This document shows, in pieces, positions 26,472 through 37,237 of a stretch of 57,187 nucleotides of DNA. This DNA comes from an uncultured Ilumatobacter sp. GTDB taxonomy: Bacteria; Actinomycetota; Acidimicrobiia; Acidimicrobiales; Ilumatobacteraceae. The position numbers and the translations under genes are program-made. The stretch is from the NCBI GenBank assembly GCA_937919625.1, contig CALFRK010000141.1:1-57187 (forward strand), given 5' to 3'. The notes beneath the pieces were generated by a model, which worked only from the letters and a program-made list of their open reading frames with translations, did not search any database and was not told the DNA's origin. Every line of letters begins with the position of its first letter. The stretch's first letter is position 1.

Positions 26472-28036
26472 CACTCACCCTCCTCACTGATGGTCGCAAC
26501 GGCGGCTGGCTGCGGTGACTCGTAGCCGGTCTTGTCCTCGACGTGGGTGATCAACGCATCGACGGCCGGCTCGATCCGCTCGAGGATTGGTTTCGGATAC
26601 ACGCCAGCGAACACGATCACGGCGATGAATGGCAGCAGCACGGCAGCTTCCTTGAGCTTCAGCTCGGCAAACGTTTTGTTGGCCTCGTCTGGCTCGCCGT
26701 GGAACACACGCTGATAGGCCCACAGCAGGTAAAGGGCGGCGAGGATCACTCCGGTGGAGGCGACAACCACATACCAGCGGGCCGACATGAAAGACCCGAT
26801 CAGAATCAGGTACTCGCCCACAAAACCGTTCAAACCCGGGACACCGATCGACGAAAGCATCACGATCATGAAGGCCGCCGCGAATATCGGTGCGACACTT
26901 TGGATGCCCTTCAGGTCAGCGATCTGACGGGTGTGACGGCGCTCGTAGATCATCCCGACCAGGAGAAACAGCGCCCCGGTCGAAACACCGTGGTTGACCA
27001 TCTGCATCACCGCACCTGTAATCGACTGCGACGTGACGGCGAAGATACCGAGCACGATGAAGCCGAGGTGGGCGACCGACGAGTACGCCACCAAACGCTT
27101 GAGGTCTTTTTGCATCGTGGCTGCAATGGCGCCGTAAATAATGCCGATCACCGCAAGGCTGAGCCACAGGTGGCGGCTCCAGAGTGACGCCTCGGGAAAC
27201 AGGTAGAGGCCGAACCGCAACAACCCGTAGGTGCCGAGCTTCAACATCACACCTGCAAGCACGACCGAACCGGCGGTCGGCGCCTGAGTGTGGGCGTCGG
27301 GCAGCCAGGTGTGAAGCGGGAAAATCGGCACTTTCACGGCGAACGCAACGGCGAAGCCAAAGAACAACCAGCGTCCGGTCGAGGCCGCGAACTCGGCGTG
27401 CTCGGCGATCTCTACGAGGTCGAACGTGACGTGGCCGACACCGTTGCGGCTGGCGATGAAGACAGTTGCCATGATCGACACCAGCATGAACGCCGACCCG
27501 ATCATCGTGTACAAGAAGAATTTGGTCGCCGCCTGGACACGGCCTTCGTAGCCCCAGCCGCCGATCAGGAAATACATCGGCACCAGCACGATCTCGAAGA
27601 ACACGAAGAACAAGAACAGGTCGAGGCTCATGAACGAGCCCATCACGCCGGCCTCGAGCAGCAGCAGCCACGCCAGGTACGGCTTGTTCTTGGCGGGGTC
27701 GTCGTTGTGCGGGTCGATGCCCAGGATCGCCAGCGGGAACAGCACGCCGGTCAGCAAGATCAAGAACAGCGAGATGCCGTCGACACCGAGGTGCCACGAA
27801 ATCCCCCACTGCTCGATCCACGAATGCTTCGACACGAACTGGAAGCCGCTCTCGTGACCGTTGAACTCGGCCGTGAGCCAGATGCTCATGGCTCCGGTCG
27901 CGACCGAACTGACGGCGGCCACGAGCTTCATGTACTCGGGGCGACGCTTCGACAGCAGGGTGATGATCACGGCCCCGGCGACCGGCATGAACACGAGCAT
28001 CGACAGGATCGGGAAATCGAGGGCTTCGCCGTTCAT
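26471..28036 (-). CDS. nuoM: NADH-quinone oxidoreductase subunit M (14-subunit operon)
   Basis: A 521-residue antiporter-like subunit. GVDGISLFLILLTG, LVPMYFLIGGWGYEGRVQAATKFF and LHTWLPDAHTQAPT are family blocks. The start overlaps nuoL (TGATG). A cytoplasmic C-terminal tail of about 20 residues follows the last helix. Confidence 0.96.
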   Translation of the reverse strand: MNGEALDFPILSMLVFMPVAGAVIITLLSKRRPEYMKLVAAVSSVATGAMSIWLTAEFNGHESGFQFVSKHSWIEQWGISWHLGVDGISLFLILLTGVLFPLAILGIDPHNDDPAKNKPYLAWLLLLEAGVMGSFMSLDLFLFFVFFEIVLVPMYFLIGGWGYEGRVQAATKFFLYTMIGSAFMLVSIMATVFIASRNGVGHVTFDLVEIAEHAEFAASTGRWLFFGFAVAFAVKVPIFPLHTWLPDAHTQAPTAGSVVLAGVMLKLGTYGLLRFGLYLFPEASLWSRHLWLSLAVIGIIYGAIAATMQKDLKRLVAYSSVAHLGFIVLGIFAVTSQSITGAVMQMVNHGVSTGALFLLVGMIYERRHTRQIADLKGIQSVAPIFAAAFMIVMLSSIGVPGLNGFVGEYLILIGSFMSARWYVVVASTGVILAALYLLWAYQRVFHGEPDEANKTFAELKLKEAAVLLPFIAVIVFAGVYPKPILERIEPAVDALITHVEDKTGYESPQPAAVATISEEGE

Positions 28037-30009
28037 CACAGCACCCCCCGGCCGATCACAAACCAGGCCAGAAGCAAAACGACGCCAACCCCCACGATGC
28101 CGGCGTAGTTACGCACGTTGCCGGTCTGCGTCTTGCGGATCTGGCCACCGGCGCCGCCGACGAGCTTGGCAACACCGTGAACCGCTCCGTCGACGACATT
28201 CTTGTCGAACCACGCGATCGCCTCGAACGCCTTGCGGCCGGGGCCGCCCATGAAGGCGCTCACGCCCGAGTCGTACTTCCAGCCGTCGGCGAGCAGCTGA
28301 GGCTCGACGGGCTTGACCAGCTTCTTGGCGTAGATGGCTACCGCCACACCGATGCCAATCAGGGCACAGGCGATCGCCAACAACGCCAGCAACTCCTTGT
28401 TGTCGTAGGCGCTCGTGCCGGCTATGTGCGCCTCACCGGCCTCGACCACCGGCTCGAGCCAGTGTTCCAGCTTGTGCTGCCAGCCGTCTGGGATGAAGCC
28501 GAATGCCGGCAGCTGGATCAGGCCGCCAACGGCAGCCAGCCCAGCCAGCACGACCAACGGAAACAGCATGATCGGGGGTGACTCGTGCGGCTTGAATTCG
28601 CCATGCGCCCCATGCGTCATTTCGTCCTCACCCTCGGGTGCCTCGGCAGCGTTGGCGTGGCTTTCCCACTTGGCCTCACCGAAGAAGACCATGATGACTT
28701 GGCGTGTCATGTAGAACGCCGTCAGCACGGCAGTGACCAGGCCGACCACGTACAGGATCGGGCCCCACGTGCCGCCCTTGGCGAGCGCAAACAACAAGAT
28801 CTCGTCCTTCGACCAGAAGCCGGCGAACGGCGGCACTCCGGCGATTGCCAACCACCCGACGATGAAGGTGGCGGCCGTGATCGGCATCAGCTTTCGGAGG
28901 GCCCCCATCTTGCGCATGTCCTGCTCGTGGTGCATACCGTGGATCACCGAACCCGACCCGAGGAACATCAGCGCCTTGAAGAAGGCGTGCGTGACCATGT
29001 GAAAGATGGCTGCCACAAAGGCTCCCGAACCGACCGCCAGGAACATATAGCCGAGCTGGCTGACCGTCGAGTACGCCAGCACCTTCTTGATGTCGGTCTG
29101 GGCAACGGCGATCGTTGCGGCGAACAGTGCCGTCAAGGCACCGACGACAGCGATGATCGTGGATGCTTCAGGCGCAGCTGCGGCGAGCATCGGGTTCATG
29201 CGGGTCATCAAGAACACGCCTGCGGTGACCATCGTGGCTGCGTGGATCAGAGCCGATACGGGGGTTGGGCCCTCCATCGCGTCGGGCAACCAGATGTACA
29301 GCGGCAGCTGGGCCGACTTGCCGACCGCGCCGACGAACAACAACAAGGCGATGCCCGTGGCGGTCGACGTTGCCAGCGAGCCCGCCTCTGCGGCGCCGTT
29401 GAGGGCGTGGTAGCTGACCGAACCAACGGCCTCGAACCCGAGGAACATCGCCAGCATGAAACCCCAGTCGCCGACGCGGTTGGTAACGAACGCCTTCTTG
29501 CCTGCGGTCGCCGCCGATTCGCGCTGATGCCAGAACGAGATCAGAAGGTAGGAGCAGGTGCCGACCCCCTCCCAACCGAGGAAGGTGACCAACAGGTTCT
29601 CGCCGAGCACCAGAATCGTCATCGAGAGCACGAACAAGTTGAGGTATAAGAAGAACTTCGAAAAGTTCGGGTCCCCGTGCATGTAACCGACCGCGAACAG
29701 ATGGATCAGGAAGCCGATGCCCGTGACGAACAGGCACATCGTGATCGACAACGGATCGGCAAGGAACGCCATGTCGATCTGCAGCGACGACACGGGGACC
29801 CATGAGAACAGCGTCTCGATGTGGGCGCGCTCGTGGGAATCCATCGAGAGCAGGTCGAAGTAGGCACCGACCGATACGACGAATGAGGCGAGCACCATCG
29901 CTGAGGCGAGATAGCCACTTTTGGGCTCGCCAAGACGGCGACCAAACAGCAGGATCAGCAAGAACCCGGCGAGCGGGAATGCGGGTATCAACCAAATGAC
30001 ATCGAGCAT
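28036..30009 (-). CDS. nuoL: NADH-quinone oxidoreductase subunit L (14-subunit operon)
   Basis: A 657-residue distal antiporter-like subunit of normal length. WEGVGTCSYLLISFWHQRESAATAGKKAF and LYIWLPDAMEGPTPVSALIHAATMVTAG blocks are clear. It lacks the His-rich insert of the other NuoL: only a few His occur in the matching loop (about residues 460-490). ATG 30009 is 3 bp after the nuoK stop. Confidence 0.96.
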   Translation of the reverse strand: MLDVIWLIPAFPLAGFLLILLFGRRLGEPKSGYLASAMVLASFVVSVGAYFDLLSMDSHERAHIETLFSWVPVSSLQIDMAFLADPLSITMCLFVTGIGFLIHLFAVGYMHGDPNFSKFFLYLNLFVLSMTILVLGENLLVTFLGWEGVGTCSYLLISFWHQRESAATAGKKAFVTNRVGDWGFMLAMFLGFEAVGSVSYHALNGAAEAGSLATSTATGIALLLFVGAVGKSAQLPLYIWLPDAMEGPTPVSALIHAATMVTAGVFLMTRMNPMLAAAAPEASTIIAVVGALTALFAATIAVAQTDIKKVLAYSTVSQLGYMFLAVGSGAFVAAIFHMVTHAFFKALMFLGSGSVIHGMHHEQDMRKMGALRKLMPITAATFIVGWLAIAGVPPFAGFWSKDEILLFALAKGGTWGPILYVVGLVTAVLTAFYMTRQVIMVFFGEAKWESHANAAEAPEGEDEMTHGAHGEFKPHESPPIMLFPLVVLAGLAAVGGLIQLPAFGFIPDGWQHKLEHWLEPVVEAGEAHIAGTSAYDNKELLALLAIACALIGIGVAVAIYAKKLVKPVEPQLLADGWKYDSGVSAFMGGPGRKAFEAIAWFDKNVVDGAVHGVAKLVGGAGGQIRKTQTGNVRNYAGIVGVGVVLLLAWFVIGRGVL

Positions 30010-30012
30010 GGG

Positions 30013-30342
30013 TTATCCCTTGAGCTCCGCGAGGTCGTCGGCCGTCGCACCGGGGCGGCGGCGCAGGATCGAGATGATGATGCCGAGGCCTACGACCACT
30101 TCGGCGGCAGCGACAACCAGCACGAAGAACACGGCGGTCTGGCCATCGATGTTGCCGAATCGAACGGCGAGGGCAACAAAGGTGACGTTGACAGCGTTGA
30201 GCATGAGCTCGATGCACATGAACATGATCAGAGGGTTACGTCGCACCAGCAATCCGGTGGCACCGATCCCGAACAACGCCGCGCTCAGCACCAGATAATA
30301 CGTAGTGGTAGGCACCACAGCCGCAAGCACAACAGCCTGCAT
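30013..30342 (-). CDS. nuoK: NADH-quinone oxidoreductase subunit K (14-subunit operon)
   Basis: A 109-residue three-helix subunit. Conserved membrane Glu residues occur in [19 protein letters not shown] and [10 protein letters not shown]. It starts about ten residues earlier than the other NuoK. The start overlaps nuoJ as TGATG. Confidence 0.96.
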   Translation of the reverse strand: MQAVVLAAVVPTTTYYLVLSAALFGIGATGLLVRRNPLIMFMCIELMLNAVNVTFVALAVRFGNIDGQTAVFFVLVVAAAEVVVGLGIIISILRRRPGATADDLAELKG

Positions 30343-30860
30343 CAGGCGCTCCCCTTCTTCTCTTTGCGGGTCAGCAAGACGGTGCCTGCAACCGCCACGA
30401 TCAACAGCACCGACGTGAACTCGAATGCGAACACGTGGTCGCTGAACAGGTTGCGGGCCAGCGCCCGGATGTTCTGGTCACCGTCGGCACCGAGCGGAGT
30501 GCCCTCGGGAATGGTGTCCTTAGCTCCGACGATGGCGGCGACCAAGAGTCCAGAAACACCGGCTCCGACCACGGCCGCCAGTGGGCGCTGGATCGGGAAT
30601 GGCTCGATCGAGAGGTCCTCGGCCTTGTCGACGCCGAGCAGCATGATGACAAACAAGAACAGCACGACGATTGCCCCGGCGTACACGATCACCTGCACGG
30701 CAGCAAGGAAATGCGCCCCTAGCGCCACAAAGTGCACGGCGACGCCAAACAGCGTCAGCACCAGCGACAAAGCTGCATGCACCGGATTGGGGCGCAATAC
30801 CACGCCAAGCGCGCCGGCGATCACCATCGCACTGGCCAGGATGAAGACAACAAAGTCCAT
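30342..30860 (-). CDS. nuoJ: NADH-quinone oxidoreductase subunit J (14-subunit operon)
   Basis: A 172-residue five-helix subunit. [20 protein letters not shown] and [23 protein letters not shown] are the conserved helix 2-3 blocks. ATG 30860 overlaps the nuoI stop by one base. Confidence 0.96.
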   Translation of the reverse strand: MDFVVFILASAMVIAGALGVVLRPNPVHAALSLVLTLFGVAVHFVALGAHFLAAVQVIVYAGAIVVLFLFVIMLLGVDKAEDLSIEPFPIQRPLAAVVGAGVSGLLVAAIVGAKDTIPEGTPLGADGDQNIRALARNLFSDHVFAFEFTSVLLIVAVAGTVLLTRKEKKGSA

Positions 30861-31519
30861 TACTGATCAGCCTCTGCTTGGGGAGCTTCGGGGGGGCGCT
30901 CGCCGTGGCCGAGCTCGTTGCTCCAGCCGACGACGCCCTGGAACGTGGCATCGCCCGAGGGCGAGGTGGCGCGCATCCAGCCGGAGGTCAGCTTGTCGTC
31001 GCCGTCACGCCAATCTTCCCATGGCATGTGCTTGGGCTGACCGTCGTCACCGACGAGCAGTTCTTTCTTGGTGTAGATCGCGTCCTGACGATTGGTAAAG
31101 CTGAACTCGAACAACTTCGTCTCGGTGATCGCCTCGGTCGGGCACGCCTCGACACACAAGTCGCAGTGGATGCAACGCAAATAGTTGATCTCATACACGA
31201 ATCCGAATCGCTCGCCAGGTGAAGTGGGGTTCACCGGATCGTTGTCGGCGCCGCGCACATAGATGCACTTGGCAGGGCACACCCCAGCGCACAGCTCGCA
31301 CCCGATGCACTTCTCCATGCCGTCTTCGTACCTGTTGAGTACGTGGCGGCCGTGCAGCCGCTCGGGCTTGTCGATCTTCTTGTCGTTGCCGACATCGGGG
31401 TCGCTGGCGTGACCCTTGCGCTTGGCCGCCCGGCCACCCGAGTACTCGGTGGTGACCTGCTTGCCGCCGAACAACCGGTGCTGGCGAATGGTGACTGCAA
31501 ATCCGTCCAAATAGCCCAT
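30860..31519 (-). CDS. nuoI: NADH-quinone oxidoreductase subunit I, 2[4Fe-4S] (14-subunit operon)
   Basis: A 219-residue subunit with two cluster motifs: [12 protein letters not shown] (Cys71, 74, 77, 81) and [12 protein letters not shown] (Cys116, 119, 122, 126). Its C-terminal extension of about 80 residues is typical of actinobacterial NuoI. TGATG overlap with nuoH upstream. Confidence 0.96.
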   Translation of the reverse strand: MGYLDGFAVTIRQHRLFGGKQVTTEYSGGRAAKRKGHASDPDVGNDKKIDKPERLHGRHVLNRYEDGMEKCIGCELCAGVCPAKCIYVRGADNDPVNPTSPGERFGFVYEINYLRCIHCDLCVEACPTEAITETKLFEFSFTNRQDAIYTKKELLVGDDGQPKHMPWEDWRDGDDKLTSGWMRATSPSGDATFQGVVGWSNELGHGERPPEAPQAEADQ

Positions 31520-32763
31520 CAGTACGCAACCCCCTCACGTTCTCGGTTGCGTTTGCTCACCACGAGCGCCGCATTGAACAGTAGGTAGGCGACAAACAGC
31601 ACAGCGACGCCGAGTGCCGCCGCCAACAGCACCGGGCCGAGCCCGTCGTACTTGTCGCGGGTCATCTGCAGCGCGGCCAGCACCAGGAACCAGCCGAGTG
31701 CGGCCGGGATCAAGAGCTTCCAACCGAAGTCCATCAGCTGGTCATAGCGCAGGCGAGGCAGTGTGGCCCTGAACCAGACATAGGTGTACAAGAAGGCGAG
31801 TGTCTTGAGGATCACCCACAGGGTGCCGCCAAACGGACCCGCAAAGCCGAGCATGTCGACGCCGCCCAGCGTGAGCGGCTGCGGTCCACCGAGAAACAGG
31901 GTGACGATAATGGCGCTCATCGTGATGACGTTCATGAATTCGGCCAGAAAAAACAGGCCGAACCGGATCGACGAGTATTCGGTATTGAAACCGCCGACCA
32001 GTTCTTGTTCGGCCTCGACGAGGTCGAACGGGGGCCGGCTGAGCTCGGCTGTCATGGCGATCATGAAGATCACGAACGGGATGAAGCCGGTGGCGACGAT
32101 GTTCCAGTTGCCGATCCCGTCCTGCCCGCCGACGATGCCCGAGGTCGACAGCGTGCCAGACATCAACAACACAGCACCAAGACTGAGACCGAGCGCTGCT
32201 TCGTACGAGATCATCTGGGCAGTGGCCCGCACCGATCCGAGCAATGGGTATTTTGAGCCCGACGCCCAGCCGGCGAGCATGATGCCGTAGACGCCGATCG
32301 AGCTGAGGGCGAGCACGATCAGAATTCCGACAGGCGGGTCGATCAGCTGCACACGGGTGGTTTCGCCGAACCAGGTGACCGTTCCATCCTTGCCGTCGGT
32401 GAAGTCGCCCCCGAGGGGGATCACCGACCACAACAAGAACGCCGGCACAAACGCCAGGAAGGGCGCCACGCGGAACACCCACTTGTCAGCCTTGTCGGGC
32501 AGCAGGTCCTCCTTGAAGAACAGCTTCATGCCATCGGCGAGCGTTTGCAGAATCCCGAACGGGCCCGCCTTGTTGGGGCCGATCCGGTTCTGCATGCCCG
32601 ACACGATCTTGCGTTCGAACCAGACCATCAGCATCGTGCCGATCAGACCGATCACGAAGATCGCCAACACCTTGGCGGCGACGATGGCAAGCACCTTCCA
32701 CCACCACTTGTCGGTGTCGAGCAACGGATCGACAGCGAGCAACGAGGCAACCATCAAGTTCAT
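31519..32763 (-). CDS. nuoH: NADH-quinone oxidoreductase subunit H (14-subunit operon)
   Basis: A 414-residue quinone-channel subunit. The first loop is canonical: [20 protein letters not shown] then MKLFFKED. The [18 protein letters not shown] block with its conserved acidic residues is intact. ATG 32763 overlaps the nuoG stop as ATGA. Confidence 0.96.
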   Translation of the reverse strand: MNLMVASLLAVDPLLDTDKWWWKVLAIVAAKVLAIFVIGLIGTMLMVWFERKIVSGMQNRIGPNKAGPFGILQTLADGMKLFFKEDLLPDKADKWVFRVAPFLAFVPAFLLWSVIPLGGDFTDGKDGTVTWFGETTRVQLIDPPVGILIVLALSSIGVYGIMLAGWASGSKYPLLGSVRATAQMISYEAALGLSLGAVLLMSGTLSTSGIVGGQDGIGNWNIVATGFIPFVIFMIAMTAELSRPPFDLVEAEQELVGGFNTEYSSIRFGLFFLAEFMNVITMSAIIVTLFLGGPQPLTLGGVDMLGFAGPFGGTLWVILKTLAFLYTYVWFRATLPRLRYDQLMDFGWKLLIPAALGWFLVLAALQMTRDKYDGLGPVLLAAALGVAVLFVAYLLFNAALVVSKRNREREGVAY

Positions 32764-35177
32764 GTGAGGCGCTCGATTCGTACGTCGGTGACAGCTGTCG
32801 AGCTGTCGACGATGTCGGTGATATCGGCGCCGGCCTGATTGAACGGCGCCCAGATCGTGCCACGCTGCACCGTGTCATCTGAGACCAGCGGCAGAACGAC
32901 CGATCCCGAGGCACTGACAAGCCTGACCTCAGCGCCATCGGGTTCGCCGACACGATCGTGGTCGGCCGGGTGCAGGTGGGCACCGGCCCCGATCGGCAGT
33001 TTGGCCAGCGACGGCGACATCGTGGTCGAGACCGCCCGGTCGTACAGCTTGCGACTGACCACGAGCCGGTAGTCGTAACCACTCGGTTGAGCCTCGGTCG
33101 CTTCGACGCTCGGGAGCCCGCCGCCGGTGTTGACGGCCAGCACGCCGTCGGCACTATCGATCGCAGTAGGGGTTGCCGATGCATAGGCCGGCACGGTGGC
33201 GGCGATCGCTGCGGTCACGTCATCGATCGACGTAAACCCGAGGTCGTGGCCCAGTACCGACGCCAACTCGGAGGCGATCATCCAATCGGGGCGAGCGGTG
33301 CCATGCACGGTGACCTTTTGATTAAGCCGCGAAACGCGACCCTCGAGATTGGTCGTGGTACCACGCTGCTCGGCAAACGCCGCGGCAGGGAATACCAGGT
33401 CGGCCTGCTGGGTCGACTCGGACGGCAGCGTGTCGATCGAGATGACGTGTCGGGCGCCGGCGATCGCTCGCCGCGCCAGGTCGGCATCGGGGCAGTCGTT
33501 GATCGGATCGGCACCAAGCAGCACCAGCAGATCGAGATGGCCGGCGGCGGCAAGTCGAAGTGTGGCGAGCGCGTCGTGGTCGACGTCGACCGGCGCCAGC
33601 CCGAGCTGCAATGCGCCGACGACATTGCCGCGTCGTAGCGCAGGGAGCACCGTCGCGTTAGGCACCGCAGAGAGCACCGCCTGAACTGCAGCAAGGGCCG
33701 TGGCTTCCGACACTGCCATATTGCTTCGCCCTGCGACGAGCACGACATCTCCAGAGGCGATCTGGGCAGCGATCGTCGGATCGGCCAAGGTTTTGGCAAT
33801 CTCGACCGGGCCAAGGCCAGGGGCATGCCGGATGCTGCGCCAGGCGTAGCGGGTGATACCGGTCGACTGCGACGAAAACTCGATGATCTTCGTGTGCCCA
33901 TGAACGGCGGCATCACGTAGCCGCAGGTACAGGACCGGCAGCTCTTCTTTGAGGTCGGGGCCGACCAAGATCACGGTGTTGGCGGCGGCGGCCTGGTTGA
34001 TCGTGGCGCGTGGAACACCCAGCAATTCAGCCGACAACCCGTCGCCGAGCTGTGCATCACGATGGGCGATACCGACAGCGTCGGCGAGCTGCGCCCAGGC
34101 AAAGGCGCCCTCGTTGGTGCCGCGGGCGCCGCCCAGCAGACCGATCGAACTGGCGCCGTCGATCAGCTGACGAGCCAACTCGAGCGCCGAGTTCCAGGAG
34201 GTGTCGACGAGACCAGCCTCGCTACGCACCAGTGGAACGCCGAGCCGATGGCCAGCCTCGATCGACTCGAAGTTGAAGCGACCGCGGTCACACATCCAGC
34301 CCCAGTTGACCGAATCCGAATCAGCACCGGTGTCGACACCCTGGAATCGCAATAACTCATCACGGCTGGAATGCACCGAAATACGACAGCCAACCGAGCA
34401 GCTTGTACAGGTCGACTCGACCTGTTCGAGATCCCAGGGGCGGGCCTTGAAGCGGTACGGCTTGGCCGTCAACGCACCGACCGGGCAGATCTGCACGGTG
34501 TTGCCCGAGAAGTAGGACGAGAAAGGCTCGTCGGGGAAGGTGCTGACCTGTGTGGCGTTGCCGCGCTCGATGAACTGGATCAGCTTGTCGCCGGCGACCT
34601 CGTCGGCAAAACGGGTGCAGCGATCGCACAGGATGCAGCGTTCGCGGTCGAGCAACACGTGCTCGCTGAGGGCGATCGGCTTTTCGTAGTGGCGCTTCTC
34701 TTCGACGAAGCGGCTCTCGCCCGGGCCGTGGCTCAGGGTTTGATCCTGGAGCGGGCACTCGCCGCCTTTGTCGCACACCGGACAGTCGAGCGGATGGTTG
34801 ATCAGCAACAGCTCGAGGATGCCCTCTTGAGCGCGCTTCGCCATCGGGGTATTCGTTTCGACCTTCATCTCGGGCAACACCGTGATCATGCACGACGGCT
34901 GCAGCATCGGGCCGCGACCGGTATCGACTTCGACCATGCACTGACGACACATACCGACGGAACTCATGCGCGGGTGATAACAGAATCGTGGGATGTACTC
35001 ACCCTCACGATCGGCTGCGGCGATGATCGTCTCACCCTTGCGGGCCACGATCTCACGCCCATTCAGCGTGATCGCAACCGCGTTCGGGTCCGGCTCGGGG
35101 ATCGTCTCGACCGCTGTGTCGGCAGCCACGAGGTCGTCCTCGTTGGTCAGGTCGTTGTCAGGTTCGTCGCTCATCAT
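32760..35177 (-). CDS. nuoG: NADH-quinone oxidoreductase subunit G
   Basis: An 805-residue peripheral-arm subunit. The N-terminal 2Fe-2S domain carries CYHPRMSSVGMCRQC. Then come HPLDCPVCDKGGECPLQ and ERCILCDRCTRF for 4Fe-4S clusters. The extra cluster motif CTSCSVGC with a later Cys in WMCDRGRF matches N7 as in E. coli. The C-terminal molybdopterin-oxidoreductase-like domain has no need of Mo in complex I. The first ~30 residues are an acidic extension. ATG 35177 overlaps nuoF as ATGA. Confidence 0.96.
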   Translation of the reverse strand: MMSDEPDNDLTNEDDLVAADTAVETIPEPDPNAVAITLNGREIVARKGETIIAAADREGEYIPRFCYHPRMSSVGMCRQCMVEVDTGRGPMLQPSCMITVLPEMKVETNTPMAKRAQEGILELLLINHPLDCPVCDKGGECPLQDQTLSHGPGESRFVEEKRHYEKPIALSEHVLLDRERCILCDRCTRFADEVAGDKLIQFIERGNATQVSTFPDEPFSSYFSGNTVQICPVGALTAKPYRFKARPWDLEQVESTCTSCSVGCRISVHSSRDELLRFQGVDTGADSDSVNWGWMCDRGRFNFESIEAGHRLGVPLVRSEAGLVDTSWNSALELARQLIDGASSIGLLGGARGTNEGAFAWAQLADAVGIAHRDAQLGDGLSAELLGVPRATINQAAAANTVILVGPDLKEELPVLYLRLRDAAVHGHTKIIEFSSQSTGITRYAWRSIRHAPGLGPVEIAKTLADPTIAAQIASGDVVLVAGRSNMAVSEATALAAVQAVLSAVPNATVLPALRRGNVVGALQLGLAPVDVDHDALATLRLAAAGHLDLLVLLGADPINDCPDADLARRAIAGARHVISIDTLPSESTQQADLVFPAAAFAEQRGTTTNLEGRVSRLNQKVTVHGTARPDWMIASELASVLGHDLGFTSIDDVTAAIAATVPAYASATPTAIDSADGVLAVNTGGGLPSVEATEAQPSGYDYRLVVSRKLYDRAVSTTMSPSLAKLPIGAGAHLHPADHDRVGEPDGAEVRLVSASGSVVLPLVSDDTVQRGTIWAPFNQAGADITDIVDSSTAVTDVRIERLT

Positions 35178-36595
35178 TCGCCTCCCACCGGGGCCGCCGT
35201 GACTGGAATCATCGAGCGCACTTCACGTTTCGTCACCAATACAGCGAACTCCTCGGGAAACAGGGTCATCGCCGAGTGCACGGGCACATACGCCGACGGG
35301 CCGACGAAGCAGATCGTGGTCATCTTGTACGGAAACGGCACGGCATCGAGACCGAGCCGCTCGCTGGCGGCGTGCGGCATCTCGCCGGGACAAATCGACT
35401 GTCCGACCTCGCGGATCGTGTCGAGATCGGCATCGGTGCCGTTGCCGGCGACGATCCGCTCGAGAATGCGGTACAGCCAGGTGCCTCCTTCGCGGCACGG
35501 AACACACTTGCCACATGATTCGTGGGCGTAGAACTTCACGAGCGTCAGCGCCGCCGCTGGAATGTCGGTGGTGTCGTCCATCACGATCACGGCGCCCGAC
35601 CCGAGCATCGAACCGGCACTGCTGGCCTGGCGTCCCTCGAACGGGATGTCGAGCTGATCGGCGACGAACCACGGGGCCGATCCGCCTCCCGGCACAAATG
35701 CCTTGAGCTCGTTGCCATCACGAATGCCCTGGCCGAAGTTCTCGCCATAGATCAGGTCGCGGAACGTGGTAGTTCCGTTGATAATTTCATACACGCCTGG
35801 GCGCTTGACGTGACCCGATACGGCGATCATGCGCGTGCCTGGTGATGTCTCGGTGCCGATCGCCGTGTATGCGGCGGAACCGTTGGCGGCAATAAACGGC
35901 AAGTTCGCCAGCGTCTCGACATTGTTGACGATCGTCGGCTGACCGTACAGGCCGATCGCGGCCGGGAAGTACGGGGGCTTCACACGAGGCATACCGCGCT
36001 CGCCTTCGAGCGACTCGATCAACGCTGTCTCTTCGCCGACGACATACGCACCGGCACCCCAGTGCAGCACGATGTCGACGCTGAAACTGTTGCCGAGAAT
36101 GTTCTTGCCGATGTACCCGGCGCGATACGCATCGTCGAGTGCCTTGGCGACGCGCTCATGGGCCAGTGCCATCTCGCCACGGATGTAGAGGAAGCACTGC
36201 GACAGGCCGGCCGCGTAGCAGGCGATCAGGCAACCTTCGATCAGCTGATGCGGATCGAGCTCCATCAGTAGCCGATCCTTGTAGGTGCCTGGCTCGCTCT
36301 CGTCACCGTTGACCACGAGATACCGCGGCCACACGCCGGCAGGCGTGAAACCCCACTTGACACCGGCAGGGAACCCAGCGCCACCGCGGCCCAACAGGGT
36401 CGACTTCTTGACCTCGTCGGCCATTTCGGCCGGTTGCATCTCGAGCGCCTTGCGGAGCCCTTGGTAACCACCGCTCTCGTGATAACGATCAAGGGTGTAC
36501 GAGTCGTCGTACTTGAACCGCGATGTGACGATCTGGGGACGATCACCGTCGTCGAAGTACCCGGCTGCCCAGGCGTACGTGCCGTGTGCACCCAT
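35174..36595 (-). CDS. nuoF: NADH-quinone oxidoreductase subunit F (NADH and FMN site)
   Basis: A 473-residue subunit that oxidises NADH. The nucleotide-binding GRGGAGFPAGVKWGF, the FMN-site region and the N3 cluster motif ESCGKCVPCREGG with the distal Cys in SICPGE are intact. ATG 36595 overlaps nuoE as TGATG. No second copy exists for the 11-subunit operon. Confidence 0.97.
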   Translation of the reverse strand: MGAHGTYAWAAGYFDDGDRPQIVTSRFKYDDSYTLDRYHESGGYQGLRKALEMQPAEMADEVKKSTLLGRGGAGFPAGVKWGFTPAGVWPRYLVVNGDESEPGTYKDRLLMELDPHQLIEGCLIACYAAGLSQCFLYIRGEMALAHERVAKALDDAYRAGYIGKNILGNSFSVDIVLHWGAGAYVVGEETALIESLEGERGMPRVKPPYFPAAIGLYGQPTIVNNVETLANLPFIAANGSAAYTAIGTETSPGTRMIAVSGHVKRPGVYEIINGTTTFRDLIYGENFGQGIRDGNELKAFVPGGGSAPWFVADQLDIPFEGRQASSAGSMLGSGAVIVMDDTTDIPAAALTLVKFYAHESCGKCVPCREGGTWLYRILERIVAGNGTDADLDTIREVGQSICPGEMPHAASERLGLDAVPFPYKMTTICFVGPSAYVPVHSAMTLFPEEFAVLVTKREVRSMIPVTAAPVGGE

Positions 36596-37215
36596 CACTC
36601 ACCACCTGCCGGAACGATCTCGATCCATGCAGGGCCCGACGTCACGTCGTCTGGATGCTGCGCACCCACTGCCCGGTCGGCGGGAATTTGCTGACGGTTA
36701 CGGCCCAACGTGCCGTGCGGCGGAATCTCGTTGTCGAGCTTGCCGGCACGCAGATCGTCGACGAGTTGATCGAAGTCGGCGGGAGTGACACGAAATCGAT
36801 GCCGATAGTTGACCTGCAACGTGGGCGCCTCGGTACACGCTGCTTGGCATTCGGCGTGCTGCAGCGTGATCAGCCCGTCGGGCGTGGTGCTGCCGGCCTT
36901 GATACCGAGTGTGTGCTCGGCGTGGTGCAGCAGTTGCTTGGCACCCAGCAGGGCGCACGACAGCGTGCCGCACATATTGATGAGGTACTTGCCAGTGGGT
37001 TCGAACCGAAACATCTCGTAGAACGAGGCGGTGCCGTACACCTCGGCAGGCGTGACATTGATCAGTTCGGCAATGTGACGCATCGCTTCTTCTGTGACGT
37101 ACCCGTTCTGTTGTTGCGACAGATGCACGAGCGGAATCAACGCCGACTTCTGCTTGGGATAGCGAGCGATGATCTCACGCGCCAGCGCCACATTCGAATC
37201 ATTCAAGCGACTCAT
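36595..37215 (-). CDS. nuoE: NADH-quinone oxidoreductase subunit E, 2Fe-2S
   Basis: A 206-residue thioredoxin-like subunit. The N1a cluster ligands are Cys82 and Cys87 (CGTLSC) and Cys123 and Cys127 (CQAAC). The C-terminal ~45 residues extend beyond the core domain. GAGGTG precedes ATG 37215. Confidence 0.96.
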   Translation of the reverse strand: MSRLNDSNVALAREIIARYPKQKSALIPLVHLSQQQNGYVTEEAMRHIAELINVTPAEVYGTASFYEMFRFEPTGKYLINMCGTLSCALLGAKQLLHHAEHTLGIKAGSTTPDGLITLQHAECQAACTEAPTLQVNYRHRFRVTPADFDQLVDDLRAGKLDNEIPPHGTLGRNRQQIPADRAVGAQHPDDVTSGPAWIEIVPAGGE

Positions 37216-37237
37216 AGTTCACCTCGGTCACGGAGTG

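Noticed and set aside
7207-28036. Recent duplication of the nuo operon
   Set aside because: The two sets differ in length, key residues and gene content in every subunit; divergence is ancient or by separate acquisition.
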